Positions 47,452-57,035 of a stretch of DNA of 64,000 nt are shown piece by piece. The notes below the pieces were generated by a model that saw only the letters and a program-made list of their open reading frames with translations, was not told the origin of the DNA and searched no databases. Within the stretch, counting starts at the first letter, position 1. Each line of letters starts with the position of its first letter. The position numbers and the translations under genes were made by a program. This DNA comes from HXMU1420-13 sp965228545 (GTDB taxonomy: Bacteria > Bacteroidota > Rhodothermia > Balneolales > Balneolaceae), in assembly GCA_965228545.1 (NCBI GenBank), contig OZ245822.1, positions 2,542,001 through 2,606,000 of the forward strand, in the 5' to 3' direction.

Positions 47452-49548
47452 ATGAGTTTTTTAAGTCCTCTATTTTTATTTGCTGTAGCAGCTGTGGGTC
47501 TTCCGTTGATCATTCACCTGTTAAATCTAAAGCGCCCACAAAAGGTAGCATTTTCTACGCTCGCATTTTTCAAAGAACTACAAAAAACTACCATCCGTAA
47601 GATACAGATAAAACGGTATCTGTTACTGCTTATCCGTTTGTTGGCTGTTGCCTGTTTAGCGTTGGTATTAGCGCGTCCTTTTCTGCCACCGGGGGTTTAT
47701 TCTGGTGATAACAACGCCCCAACTTTAAACGTGATTGTATTAGATAACAGCATTAGTATGCAGCGTATTGGGCAAAATGGCCCACTTTTTGAGCAAGCAA
47801 AATCGATCATAGAAACTATCGAAGCTTCCTCTAAAGAAAGTGACCGATTCATTTTTCAGCCAACGAATGGCGAGGCATCCTTTACAAGTATTATAGGGCA
47901 CAGCCAGTTGCTTCGAAGAACAAAAGAGGCGTCTATTACGAGTGCAGGAAATTATATAGCCGATCGTATTCAGGCTGTATCGGGTATTTTGGATGAGTCT
48001 CCATATCAAAATAAACACATTTTTTTGATCACAGATGGGCAGGTAAGTCAACTTTCCGCACTACGAGAGCTCGAATTTACTACTAACACCGCACTTACCA
48101 TTTTCAGCTTGGGGGATGTACCCGTGCAAAACACTAAAATCTTAACGGTTTCAACTGCCAGTACTATGATCGGGAGCGGCTTACCTGTTACCGTCACGGT
48201 AGAAGTTAAAAACGATGCCGAGGTACCCATTTCAAATCAGTTTGTGACGCTGGAAATTAATGGTAGAATTATCGGGCAGTATTCGGTATCCCTCCCAGCT
48301 GAAGGGGTGCAAACATACTCGTTCGAAGTGATTCCATCTCAAACCGGAACGCTTAAAGGGGTTGTGCGCTTAGAGGGTGATGAATTCACTGCCGATAATA
48401 CCTATTACTTTTCGCTGCTGGTACCAGAGAGCCGATCCATCGTTTGGGTTACCGATCCTAACGCAGCACCCACCGAAATTTCTTATACGAACTTGGTGTT
48501 AAACGCATCCAATCAAAACGATGCTAAATTGAATTATCAAAGCATTACGATGGATGAAATCGAAACCATCGACTACCAAAATACGGAGGCAATAATCTTA
48601 GATGGAATCACCTCGATTCCGGCATTTATATTACCACGTTTGCAAGAGTTTGTGCAAAATGGTGGAGGGTTGATGTTCTTCCCATCCGAACAAGCCGACA
48701 TTCAAAACTACAATGCTTTTTTACAACAGTTTAATGTTGGGCAGTTTCAAGCAGTAATTGGCGAGTTTGCTTCCTTCAATTCGATTGCCCGTGGCACACA
48801 AATTCAGGAAGATCACCCTATTTTTACCGAGCTATTTGAGTTGAATAACGATGATCCGATTCGCGTTGCCAATCCTGATGTTTTTTATTATTTCAAACTC
48901 AAGCCTTCAAATTCACCGGTTGGTTTTAATCTGATTACGCTAAACTCCGACGATCCTTTAATTCGTGAAAAACGTTTTGGCGAAGGCCGCATTTTGATTT
49001 CAGCCATTGGAACCGGCGTGGAATGGTCGAATTTTTCGATAAAACCCTTATTCGCTCCTTTCTTTTATCGGTCGATGATGTACATAGCATCCTCTGATGC
49101 AGGTGGGATATTAACACATCAAGTAGGCGAACAATTTGCTTTCTCTGGGGATGTGGACGCCAATACCGTTCGTATTTTAAATGAAGAACAGGAAATTATA
49201 CCGGCAAGTAGAAATACCGGATTAGGAACCACTATTAGCTACGAGGCGATAAATTGGGAACCTGGATTTGTAAGCGTAAAAGACGAAATCAAAAGCTTTG
49301 ACATAGCTGTAAATTTAAAACGAAGTGAAAGCGATTTTACCGATGCAGATGAACTTTTGGCTGAATCAATTTCAGAAAATGTTCGTTTAGTGAACGTGAA
49401 TGAAATCGAAGAATCAAACTTGAATAACGAAGTAATTGCTTCGGGTTTTGGTCGCGAAATATGGAACTGGTTTATGTGGCTGGGATTAGTTTTCTTGATA
49501 TTAGAAAGCTTAGTTGCCGCATTTTATAAAACAGAATCCTCCAACTAA
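47452..49548 (+). CDS. BatA-like VWA-domain membrane protein
   Basis: A 698-residue membrane protein. The N-terminal double helix of the BatA/TIGR02226 family is clear (FLSPLFLFAVAAVGLPLIIH, YLLLLIRLLAVACLALVLAR), followed by a VWA domain with an intact metal-ion site (VLDNSISMQ, Asp-x-Ser-x-Ser), a beta-rich middle, a class-I-glutamine-amidotransferase-like segment (QEFVQNGGGLMFFPSEQ) and a final helix (FMWLGLVFLILESLVAAFY). BatA-type proteins lie in aerotolerance or MoxR-linked operons; none of those partners is adjacent. The stop overlaps the start of the next gene by one base. Confidence 0.88.
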   Translation: MSFLSPLFLFAVAAVGLPLIIHLLNLKRPQKVAFSTLAFFKELQKTTIRKIQIKRYLLLLIRLLAVACLALVLARPFLPPGVYSGDNNAPTLNVIVLDNSISMQRIGQNGPLFEQAKSIIETIEASSKESDRFIFQPTNGEASFTSIIGHSQLLRRTKEASITSAGNYIADRIQAVSGILDESPYQNKHIFLITDGQVSQLSALRELEFTTNTALTIFSLGDVPVQNTKILTVSTASTMIGSGLPVTVTVEVKNDAEVPISNQFVTLEINGRIIGQYSVSLPAEGVQTYSFEVIPSQTGTLKGVVRLEGDEFTADNTYYFSLLVPESRSIVWVTDPNAAPTEISYTNLVLNASNQNDAKLNYQSITMDEIETIDYQNTEAIILDGITSIPAFILPRLQEFVQNGGGLMFFPSEQADIQNYNAFLQQFNVGQFQAVIGEFASFNSIARGTQIQEDHPIFTELFELNNDDPIRVANPDVFYYFKLKPSNSPVGFNLITLNSDDPLIREKRFGEGRILISAIGTGVEWSNFSIKPLFAPFFYRSMMYIASSDAGGILTHQVGEQFAFSGDVDANTVRILNEEQEIIPASRNTGLGTTISYEAINWEPGFVSVKDEIKSFDIAVNLKRSESDFTDADELLAESISENVRLVNVNEIEESNLNNEVIASGFGREIWNWFMWLGLVFLILESLVAAFYKTESSN

Positions 49549-50132
49549 TGAAAGAAGTTCTGTTGCTATTTTTTCAGAGTGTGATGGTGTTATTCACTAT
49601 TGCCTCTACTTTATTAGCTGCTTATTCGTTTCAGAATAAGTTGCGGTTGAGGAATGTGCGGCTTAGCTGGCGTGCCGGAAAGCTGAAAGGCTATCCGTTG
49701 TTTGCCAGTGTGTTTTTAGGGCTGATTACCACTCTCGGCCTTATTGTTTATCTAATCGACGATACACGCAACTTTGGCTACTTCGCAGCCTATGTTTGGA
49801 TCGGTGCAATGTGGTTCATCTCAAGTTATTTAGCATCGAAGCATTACATTACCGATTACGGCATTGTAAAAAACATCAACGAGCCGTCACAAACAATCCC
49901 TTGGTTTCAAATTCTGGATTTTGTGGAAAAAGAAACATTAACCGGTTGTGAATACACATTTACATATTCCGAAATAGACAAAGCGTTGACTAAAGGCTAT
50001 AAACAGTTAAGAATTATAGTTCCGGCATCCAAACGCATAGCATTTCAAAAAGTGGTATCTTTAAAGCTGAAATCAAGAATAGAAAGTGACTTGCTTCCGG
50101 ATATTGATTTCAGGAAAATTCAAGAAGATTAG
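49548..50132 (+). CDS. Hypothetical membrane protein
   Basis: A 194-residue protein with four likely helices in its first half (LLLFFQSVMVLFTIASTLLA; YPLFASVFLGLITTLGLIVY; FGYFAAYVWIGAMWFISSYL), then a cytoplasmic domain of about 90 residues with strands ITDYGIVKNI and TIPWFQILDFVEKE resembling a bacterial PH domain. No family named with confidence. Coupled to the BatA-like gene (TAATG) and followed by hflX with an 11-base gap. Confidence 0.75.
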   Translation: MKEVLLLFFQSVMVLFTIASTLLAAYSFQNKLRLRNVRLSWRAGKLKGYPLFASVFLGLITTLGLIVYLIDDTRNFGYFAAYVWIGAMWFISSYLASKHYITDYGIVKNINEPSQTIPWFQILDFVEKETLTGCEYTFTYSEIDKALTKGYKQLRIIVPASKRIAFQKVVSLKLKSRIESDLLPDIDFRKIQED

Positions 50133-50143
50133 AGGGAGTTTTA

Positions 50144-51433
50144 TTGCTCGACGACGTTAAAAACACAGATATAAACAAAGAAAGGGTAATGCTGGTTGGC
50201 CTTTATGGCCCCAAAACCACACGCAAACAGGCCGAAGAGTATTTGGATGAGCTCGAAATGTTAACCGATACTGCAGGCGGAGATACCGTAGAAAAGGTTT
50301 TGCAAAACCGAAATAACCCCGATGTAAGTACCTATGTAGGTAAAGGTAAACTACAGGAACTTAAGGGGCAGATGAAAGCGCTAAACATAAAAACTGTAAT
50401 ATTTGATGACGATCTTTCACCCACGCAAATCAGAAATATTGAAGCGGGAACAGAGGCGAAAGTACTCGATCGAAGTGCATTAATTCTGGATATTTTTGCA
50501 TCTCGTGCACAAACTGCCGCTGCCAAAACTCAGGTGGAATTGGCGCAGTTGCAGTATTTGCTTCCAAGACTTACCCGATATTGGACTCACCTATCGCGCC
50601 AGAGTGGTGGAATTGGTACAAAAGGGCCGGGTGAAACACAAATTGAGACCGATAGAAGAATAATCGGCCAACGAATTGCTGCTTTAAAATCGAAATTAGA
50701 AAAGCTCGACAAACAGCGAACTACCCAGCGAAAGGGTAGAGAAGGTATGATTCGAATATCCTTAGTAGGCTATACTAACGCAGGTAAATCTACCTTGATG
50801 AATGCGTTAACTGAGACCAATGTGCTTGCCGAGAATAAACTCTTTGCCACACTCGACTCCACAGTTCGGCGACATGAACTGGAAAACCATGAAGTATTAC
50901 TTTCCGATACTGTAGGTTTTATAAGAAAATTACCGCACAATTTGATTGAAAGCTTCAAATCAACCTTGGATGAAGTTCGCGAAGCGGATATCCTTTTACA
51001 TGTAGTTGATGGATCGTCAGTTATGGTGCACGAATACATCGAAGTAGTTGAAAAAACACTTAAAGAAATTGAGGCTACAAACACAAAAACACTCTTGATT
51101 CTTAACAAAGTGGATATGATGGATCAGGAGCAAGTAGTAATGATGAAGGATGAATACCCGGAGGCAATTTTTATCTCAGCCGAGCGCGGAATTGGTTTAT
51201 CAGAACTGGAACAAAATATCGAAGCGCTGATTGAAGACGATTACTTAAGCCGAACTATTTCAATCCCGATAAGTAAGTATAAGGCAATTGCTTTTATCCA
51301 TGAACATGCAAACGTTCTGAACGAGAAGTATGTTGGCAATAATGTTGAAATTTCATTCAGAATCGCAAAAAAAGATTTTAAGCAATTGTCTCATTTGTTA
51401 GATACTATTGGGGCTGAAAGTCAGGTTATGTAA
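50144..51433 (+). CDS. hflX: GTPase HflX
   Basis: A ribosome-associated GTPase (429 residues) that rescues or splits stalled ribosomes under stress. N-terminal HflX domain (VSTYVGKGKLQELKGQMKAL), a linker with Arg-rich coiled region (ETQIETDRRIIGQRIAALKS), then the G domain: G1 (GYTNAGKSTLMNAL), G3 (LLSDTVGFIRKLPHN) and G4 (NKVD). The start is TTG 50144, with GGGAG 5-6 bases before. The stop is 2 bases before the CBS gene. The neighbouring genes give no further clue. Confidence 0.95.
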   Translation: MLDDVKNTDINKERVMLVGLYGPKTTRKQAEEYLDELEMLTDTAGGDTVEKVLQNRNNPDVSTYVGKGKLQELKGQMKALNIKTVIFDDDLSPTQIRNIEAGTEAKVLDRSALILDIFASRAQTAAAKTQVELAQLQYLLPRLTRYWTHLSRQSGGIGTKGPGETQIETDRRIIGQRIAALKSKLEKLDKQRTTQRKGREGMIRISLVGYTNAGKSTLMNALTETNVLAENKLFATLDSTVRRHELENHEVLLSDTVGFIRKLPHNLIESFKSTLDEVREADILLHVVDGSSVMVHEYIEVVEKTLKEIEATNTKTLLILNKVDMMDQEQVVMMKDEYPEAIFISAERGIGLSELEQNIEALIEDDYLSRTISIPISKYKAIAFIHEHANVLNEKYVGNNVEISFRIAKKDFKQLSHLLDTIGAESQVM

Positions 51434-51435
51434 TC

Positions 51436-52098
51436 ATGCTTGTACACGAAATCATAGACAAAAATATTACTCCGCTCAAAGTAACCGACTCGGTAGCCCT
51501 CGCGCTCACTAAGTTAGATTTACTGTTTGTTACCCGCTTTCCGGTGGTTAATGAGGGGGCATTAATTGGTATGATTTCCCTTGATACATTGATTGAAGCA
51601 GACAATGAAGGTTTACAAATATCGGCATTAAAGCTTCAGGAAAATATATCAATCCCTGAAAGTCAGCACTTGTTTGAGGCTGCCCGCACTATGCTTGCCC
51701 ACGAACAATTTATTCTTCCCGTAGTTGACAACGACCAACAGTTTGTTGGTGTTATTAAAAAACGAGAAGTACTGCAAGCCTTAGGCGATGTGTTTAACTT
51801 AGAGTCGTTTGGGTCGGTGATAACCATCGAAATGATGCCCTACGATTTTACATTAACCGAAGTAATTCGTTTGATCGAAACCGAAGAAGCCAAAATTTTA
51901 GGTATGGCGGTTGAACAACCCAACGATAACTATGGGTTTTATCGAGTATCCATAAAGTTAAATATGGAAGATTCTTCTACAGTATGTTCCACATTACAAC
52001 GTTATGGTTATGTGGTTACTTCGCAAGTAAGCAGTGCAACGATGGAAAGGGATTTAAGCGAGCGAGCTGACGAACTAATTCGTTATCTTGATATTTAA
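51436..52098 (+). CDS. CBS-domain protein
   Basis: The 220-residue protein has two CBS motifs in the first 120 residues (DSVALALTKLDLLFVTRFPV, GALIGMISLDTLIEADNEG, QQFVGVIKKREVLQALGDVF) and a C-terminal ACT-like part (about 130-215: SVITIEMMPYDFTLTEVIRL, YGFYRVSIKLNMED). CBS pairs bind adenosyl nucleotides, so an energy-sensing role is possible, but the target is unknown. It begins 2 bases after hflX and may be co-transcribed with it. Confidence 0.85.
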   Translation: MLVHEIIDKNITPLKVTDSVALALTKLDLLFVTRFPVVNEGALIGMISLDTLIEADNEGLQISALKLQENISIPESQHLFEAARTMLAHEQFILPVVDNDQQFVGVIKKREVLQALGDVFNLESFGSVITIEMMPYDFTLTEVIRLIETEEAKILGMAVEQPNDNYGFYRVSIKLNMEDSSTVCSTLQRYGYVVTSQVSSATMERDLSERADELIRYLDI

Positions 52099-52126
52099 GA
52101 TCTAACTCGAAATTTAACATCTGCAA

Positions 52127-55126
52127 ATGCGCTTCATTACCCCCGGAAGCCTCCTGTATATACTAAGCCTGTTATTTGTGCCAACAGGCATTTTTGCACA
52201 GGCAACACAACCATCAACTAATTCTTTATACGAAGAAGGATTGCGCCTTTACGAAAAAGGCTATTTCGAAGAATCATCTTCTTCATTCGCTGATTTCATT
52301 GAGCAGAATGAACAACATGAGCTCTTAATTTCTGCAAACTATTATCTCGCCCGGGCAAAAACAGGAGCTGACTCTGTTAATATTGAGCACTTCTATCAGC
52401 AATTTATTTTAGAGTATCCCGGCAGTGATTTGTCGGTGATTTTGCTTAAAGATCTAGGGCATCGATTTACCTCAAAAGGTGAGTACGATCAAGCCATTGC
52501 CTATTATAATCAGGCTATAGAATCTTGGATGGGAAACACCAAAGCTGCCGAAACTACCTATTGGGTTGCAGAAGCAGCTGCCGAGAAGCAAGACTATGTG
52601 CAATCGCGCTATTACTTTATGAAGTTAGCCGACGATTACCCCGAATCTGAATGGGCGGCAGATGCATTATATGCGAGGGGGAGACTCTATCTAACCGAAA
52701 ACGAATACGATTCGTCGGCGATTGCATTTGAATTGCTAAAAGAGCGGTATCCTAATGATCCGGTAACTCGCCGTGTTGGTACAGCGTTGGGGGAATCGTA
52801 CTATCAGCAAGCGAGATACGAAGAAGCCATTGAAGCATTAGATGCACAAATGATATTTTTGGATGACGAATCTAGAATAAAGGCGCTGTTTTTGATGGCA
52901 GAAGCCAATAACTATTTGGGAAATTTCGATGAGGCGACTAAGAATTATCTCCAATACATTCGCTTAACCGAAGGCAGCGATCGTGAGGCGCCTGCACATT
53001 ATGGATTGGGCTGGTTGTATAATCGGCAGGAAATTTATCACTGGGCGGCACAATCTTTCGAAAAAGCTGTTGGCGGAAATGATGAATTATCTCGAAAAGC
53101 ACTCTATTACGAAGCGATCAACCACAAATTAGGCGGAAACTACCGCCGGGCAATGGAAACATTCGAGGAATTTGGCGATCGCTTTAAATCTGGGTTATGG
53201 GTAGAAGAAGCTTATTATGAATGGGCAATTTCTGCGTTTGAAGCCGGGAATTATGATCAAGCCATCGAAATAATGCTGAGCTTGGTTCGCAATCAGGACG
53301 ATTTTAAAGACCCGGGTAAGATCTACACCTTTTTAGGAGAAGCTTTTTTTGCAAATAATGAGTTTACCCGAGCAACGCAAGCATTTGAAGAAGCAGAGAA
53401 AGTAGCCAATATAGATCCGGCGCTTCGTCGCCAGGCTCGTTTTCAAAAAGCATGGATACTTTTCCGAAATCAAGCTTATGAGCAAGCCCAACCTATTTTT
53501 GAGGCAGTGTACGCAGAAGCGCCGACCAGCGAACTTGGTGCTGAAGCACTTTTTTGGAGCGGAGATGCCTACTACAAACTCGATCAATTTGGGGATGCTG
53601 CAAAGAGATTTAAGTTATTTGTAGAGAATTATCCAAATCATGAAATGATCGGTGCTGCGCGTTATTCGTTGGGATGGAGCTATTTCAAAACCGGGGATTA
53701 TGATCTGGCAGTTGGACCACTCGAAGATTTTCTGAATAATTACAATCCACCTCCAATAGCTTTATATCCGTACGATGTAGATACCCAACTGAGAATTGGA
53801 GATGCCTATTATGCACTGGGTGATTACCGAAATGCCATCCGTTTTTACAACAAAGCTATTGGCGCAGAACCGGGTGGAGATTATGCGATGTTTCAGGTTG
53901 CGAATTCCTATTATCGATCGAACAGAACGTTTGAGGCAGTAAGCAATTTCAGACGAATGCTGCGGATTTATCCATTCAGTAATCTGAGAGAGCAAGCGCA
54001 GTATAATGTGGCGTATATTTATTTGAACACTTCAAATTATTCGCAGGCGATAGAAGAGTTTCAGACGGTAATCAATCGCTATCCCGGCACCGATTGGGCA
54101 GCACGTGCGCAATACAACATTGGAGATGCATTTTATAACGCCGGTGAATACGATCGTGCGGTGGAAGCTTATCAAAAAGTACTGGAAGATTATCCTCGAT
54201 CGCGATACATCATCGAAGCCATTAATGGAATTCAATATGCACAGCTTTCGGCAGGTGGAACAGATAGCAGCTCTGTAATTCTTGAAGAATTTTTAAGTGA
54301 TAACCCACAATCATCTACGGCAGACCGACTGCGATATCGACAAGCAGAAACCGTGCTCCAAACCGGCGATTATGAAGGAGCAATTCGTGAATTTCGTCAG
54401 TATTTGCGCGTTACAAATTCAGATGCTCTTGCCCCGGAAGCGTATATGAATTTAGGAGTGGCCTATCAACAAATGGGACAAACTAATCGAGCAATTACCG
54501 CTTATCAAACAGTGTTGAATGATTATCCAAACGATGATCAGGTGCCTGCTGCGTTAACCTCGCTTGGTTTGCTCTATTATGAATTGGATGAGTACGAAAC
54601 TTCGCACCAGTATTTTAGCGATCTGTTGCAAAAAGAACGTCGCTTTGCTCAGGAGGCATATATTGGGATGGCGAATGCGAGTCTGGCCCAAAATAAATAC
54701 GAAATTGCCCGCAGTGAGTATGAATCGGCTCTTCAAATTAATCCGAATAACGAAGCAGCGAGCGTTGGGCTTGGCAAAGTTGCATTGGCAGAACGAAAGT
54801 TCGAAGAAGCACAAATCATTTTAAAACCGATAGCTGAAAGAAACACTACAGACATCGGTGCGGAAGCACAGTTTTATTTAGGTCGACTCGAACAAGTGCA
54901 AGGTAATATGGAAGAAGCTATCGCGGAATATGCTCGAGTTAAAGTATTGTTTGAAGCCTTCGATACCTGGGTAGCATTGGCGATGTATCATTCAGCCGAA
55001 TGCAACATTCAGTTGGGAAATCGAGGGGATGCTTTAGCTATATTGAATGAAATCGTCGAGTTTTATTCGGGAACAGAAGCTGCACAACGTGCTCAAGCTT
55101 TAATTGATCGTACCGGGGATTCTTAA
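52127..55126 (+). CDS. Exported TPR-repeat protein, 999 residues
   Basis: The protein has a signal peptide (LLYILSLLFVPTGIFAQ) and is then almost entirely tetratricopeptide repeats, about twenty-five in all, of the YbgF/BamD-like type (YYLARAKTG, GDYDLAVGPLEDFLNNY, EYDRAVEAYQKVLEDYPRSR and similar). Periplasmic or outer-membrane-attached scaffolds of this form are common in the FCB group. No lipobox and no C-terminal sorting domain were seen. It ends in ALIDRTGDS. Partners unknown; the gene follows the CBS protein by 28 bases and might be its own unit. Confidence 0.9.
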   Translation: MRFITPGSLLYILSLLFVPTGIFAQATQPSTNSLYEEGLRLYEKGYFEESSSSFADFIEQNEQHELLISANYYLARAKTGADSVNIEHFYQQFILEYPGSDLSVILLKDLGHRFTSKGEYDQAIAYYNQAIESWMGNTKAAETTYWVAEAAAEKQDYVQSRYYFMKLADDYPESEWAADALYARGRLYLTENEYDSSAIAFELLKERYPNDPVTRRVGTALGESYYQQARYEEAIEALDAQMIFLDDESRIKALFLMAEANNYLGNFDEATKNYLQYIRLTEGSDREAPAHYGLGWLYNRQEIYHWAAQSFEKAVGGNDELSRKALYYEAINHKLGGNYRRAMETFEEFGDRFKSGLWVEEAYYEWAISAFEAGNYDQAIEIMLSLVRNQDDFKDPGKIYTFLGEAFFANNEFTRATQAFEEAEKVANIDPALRRQARFQKAWILFRNQAYEQAQPIFEAVYAEAPTSELGAEALFWSGDAYYKLDQFGDAAKRFKLFVENYPNHEMIGAARYSLGWSYFKTGDYDLAVGPLEDFLNNYNPPPIALYPYDVDTQLRIGDAYYALGDYRNAIRFYNKAIGAEPGGDYAMFQVANSYYRSNRTFEAVSNFRRMLRIYPFSNLREQAQYNVAYIYLNTSNYSQAIEEFQTVINRYPGTDWAARAQYNIGDAFYNAGEYDRAVEAYQKVLEDYPRSRYIIEAINGIQYAQLSAGGTDSSSVILEEFLSDNPQSSTADRLRYRQAETVLQTGDYEGAIREFRQYLRVTNSDALAPEAYMNLGVAYQQMGQTNRAITAYQTVLNDYPNDDQVPAALTSLGLLYYELDEYETSHQYFSDLLQKERRFAQEAYIGMANASLAQNKYEIARSEYESALQINPNNEAASVGLGKVALAERKFEEAQIILKPIAERNTTDIGAEAQFYLGRLEQVQGNMEEAIAEYARVKVLFEAFDTWVALAMYHSAECNIQLGNRGDALAILNEIVEFYSGTEAAQRAQALIDRTGDS

Positions 55127-55435
55127 AAGGAGAGCCTGTTAAACTCTGAATTCGGAAAATCCAATTTTCAAACAAGTTCCAATGCCCCAGCTTTGAGTAA
55201 TTCTTTAGGAAAGTGGATTTATCTATCGGGCCTACAAAGGCAGTGCGCTTGATATTGTTGAGTTTAGACAATTCACAATTAACGAATAACAAAAAACACC
55301 GTCTTACTTTTCCGTGTTTTTGTGCTTTTGTGACCCTGAATTAGAATTAACGAATCACGATTAACGATATATAAAAACCGAAACAATAAATTCCCTACCT
55401 TCGTCTTTCGTTGTTAAATACTCACATCGAACAGG
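55127..55435. other. Intergenic stretch with short repeats
   Basis: No intact gene. The left 150 bases could be read on the minus strand as a short peptide (KRTAFVGPIDKSTFLKN), possibly a gene remnant I cannot identify. From 55270 on there are ATTAACGAAT-type repeats, a CCGTGTTTTTGTGCTTTTG tract (55308-55334) related to the 6.6-kb element, and TACCTTCG at 55396-55403, a plausible Bacteroidota-type -7 box for aroA. Confidence 0.5.
55396..55403 (+). promoter_or_regulatory. Candidate -7 box of aroA
   Basis: TACCTTCG differs at one base from the TAnnTTTG consensus of Bacteroidota sigma-A and lies 33 bases before the aroA start. No clear TTTG -33 box is seen, so this is tentative. Confidence 0.3.
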
Positions 55436-56722
55436 ATGATCAAAAAAATTGCCCCCGTATTTTCTCTAAACGGAACCATTACGCCTCCGCCGGATAAGTC
55501 GATTTCACAAAGAGCGGCTATTTTTGCGCTGTTACATGATGGGAAGTCTGTAATTAAAAATTATTCCCCGGCCGAAGATCCACAAAGTACACTGAACTGT
55601 GTGGAATTATTAGGAGCCGAAGTTACACAACTTGATGATGTAGTGGTGATTGAAGGTCGCGGCAGATATGGCATCCAACCTTTATCCGACGAACTCGATT
55701 GCGGGAATTCAGGAACGGCTATGCGTTTGCTTTCGGGTGTTTTGGTAGGCTCAGGTTCCTCGGTGTATTTAATTGGTGATCCATCGCTTTCTGCAAGAAC
55801 CATGAAACGGATTATTGATCCACTAGAAAGTATGGGAGCGCATATTTTGGCTCGGAATGGAAAATACGCCCCGTTATTTGTAACCCGTGAGGATCCTTTT
55901 GTGCCCATCGATTTTGAATTGCCCATTGCAAGCGCTCAGTTGAAATCATGCATTTTGTTGGCTGGATTATTTGGAGAAACTCCAACACGAGTAATTGAAA
56001 CTGTTCCGAGCAGGGATCACACCGAACGATTGCTCAATCTGGAGGTGGAAGTAATTGATGGGAAGAGGGTGATAAGTGCATCCCTTAAAAATAAAATTCC
56101 GAATCAGAGTTATACCATACCGGCAGATTTCTCAGCCGCGGCTTTTTGGTTAGTGGCGGGGTCTATTATGCCCGACTCCGAAATCAGGTTGGAAAATGTA
56201 GGATTGAATCCAACCCGAACAGGGTTGTTAACCATTTTAAAACAGATGGGTGCCGACATCACCATCGAAAATAAACATGAAGAAGGCGCTGAACCGGCCG
56301 GTGATATCATCGTGCGATCGACTCAGCTCAGAAAAATTGATGTAGATCCGGCGTTGATCCCAAACTGCATCGATGAGCTACCCATTTTGGCCGTTGCCAT
56401 GATGTATGCCGATGGCACTTCTATTATCTCCGGTGCTGAAGAACTACGCCACAAAGAAACCGATCGCATTATGGCCATCGCTAAAATGCTGGATGCAGTA
56501 GGCGGAGTGTATGAAGAAATGGAAGATGGATTAGTAATTCGAGGTAACCCCGACTTTGAATTCGAAAGCGGCATGTTTGATTCTTTTCATGATCACCGCA
56601 TTGCTATGGCTTCCGCCATCTTATCTTTAAAAGGAAAGAAAGATTCCGAAATTGATGCTGCCGAAAGCGCAGCTGTTAGTTACCCAAGCTTTTGGGATGA
56701 TTTGGATAAGCTTTCGAACTGA
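55436..56722 (+). CDS. aroA: 3-phosphoshikimate 1-carboxyvinyltransferase (EPSP synthase)
   Basis: Transfers enolpyruvyl from PEP to shikimate-3-phosphate, the sixth step of the shikimate path. The 428 residues show the two-domain repeat. Motifs: PPDKSISQRAAIFALL (Lys and Ser of the substrate site), LDCGNSGTAMRLLSGVLVG, GDPSLSARTMKRIIDPLESM, PIASAQLKSCILLAGLFG and DELPILAVAMMYADG, followed by RHKETDRI. Leu follows the GTAMR motif where E. coli has Pro, and SAQ-x-K is present, as in class II enzymes. No other aro gene is nearby. Probably monocistronic. Confidence 0.97.
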   Translation: MIKKIAPVFSLNGTITPPPDKSISQRAAIFALLHDGKSVIKNYSPAEDPQSTLNCVELLGAEVTQLDDVVVIEGRGRYGIQPLSDELDCGNSGTAMRLLSGVLVGSGSSVYLIGDPSLSARTMKRIIDPLESMGAHILARNGKYAPLFVTREDPFVPIDFELPIASAQLKSCILLAGLFGETPTRVIETVPSRDHTERLLNLEVEVIDGKRVISASLKNKIPNQSYTIPADFSAAAFWLVAGSIMPDSEIRLENVGLNPTRTGLLTILKQMGADITIENKHEEGAEPAGDIIVRSTQLRKIDVDPALIPNCIDELPILAVAMMYADGTSIISGAEELRHKETDRIMAIAKMLDAVGGVYEEMEDGLVIRGNPDFEFESGMFDSFHDHRIAMASAILSLKGKKDSEIDAAESAAVSYPSFWDDLDKLSN

Positions 56723-56802
56723 GCCACCCCTTCTTTTTCTATACTTGAATATCTCGACAACCACCAACGACTAACGATTAACGAAATTAAGTCCTTCAGA
56801 GG

Positions 56803-56937
56803 GTACTCCCGAAAATAAAAGAGATCATTGAAGAAGTTAAAGTAGCAGTTTCGGATTGGATGAGTTTTGCAGAAGCAGCAGAGGTACATGAAGAGTTTGC
56901 GGAAAAAATAAAGCGAGCACACCGTTTATACATTTGA
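56803..56937 (+). pseudogene. C-terminal remnant of a HipA-like toxin kinase gene
   Basis: A 44-codon open frame with no start codon and a stop at 56935-56937. The peptide reads PKIKEIIEEVKVAVSDW followed by MSFAEAAEVHEEFAEKI, resembling the last helices of HipA-family kinases. It is preceded by an ACGACTAACGATTAACGAA repeat tract (56766-56784). The identification rests only on a short, helical stretch and may be wrong. Confidence 0.4.
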
Positions 56938-56981
56938 AAACTAGGTTTCAATAAACCGAATGCCATTTAAATTTCCATCAT

Positions 56982-57010
56982 AAAAAAAGGTTCAGGAAAA
57001 CCTGAACCTT
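56982..57010 (-). terminator. Terminator of the minus-strand lipoprotein pair
   Basis: AAGGTTCAGG (56987-56996) and CCTGAACCTT (57001-57010) form a perfect 10-bp stem with an AAAA loop. On the minus strand seven T residues follow, 26 bases after the lipoprotein stop. Confidence 0.9.
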
Positions 57011-57035
57011 GAGTCCGTTGATTATGTGGATATAC

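Noticed and set aside
52127..55126. Repeats within the 999-residue protein as a DNA tandem array
   Set aside because: The repetition is at protein level (TPR helices); the DNA units are too diverged to be a tandem repeat.
55038..55292. 84-residue minus-strand frame after the TPR gene
   Set aside because: It overlaps the end of the TPR gene and has no known domain; at most a remnant, mentioned in the intergenic note.
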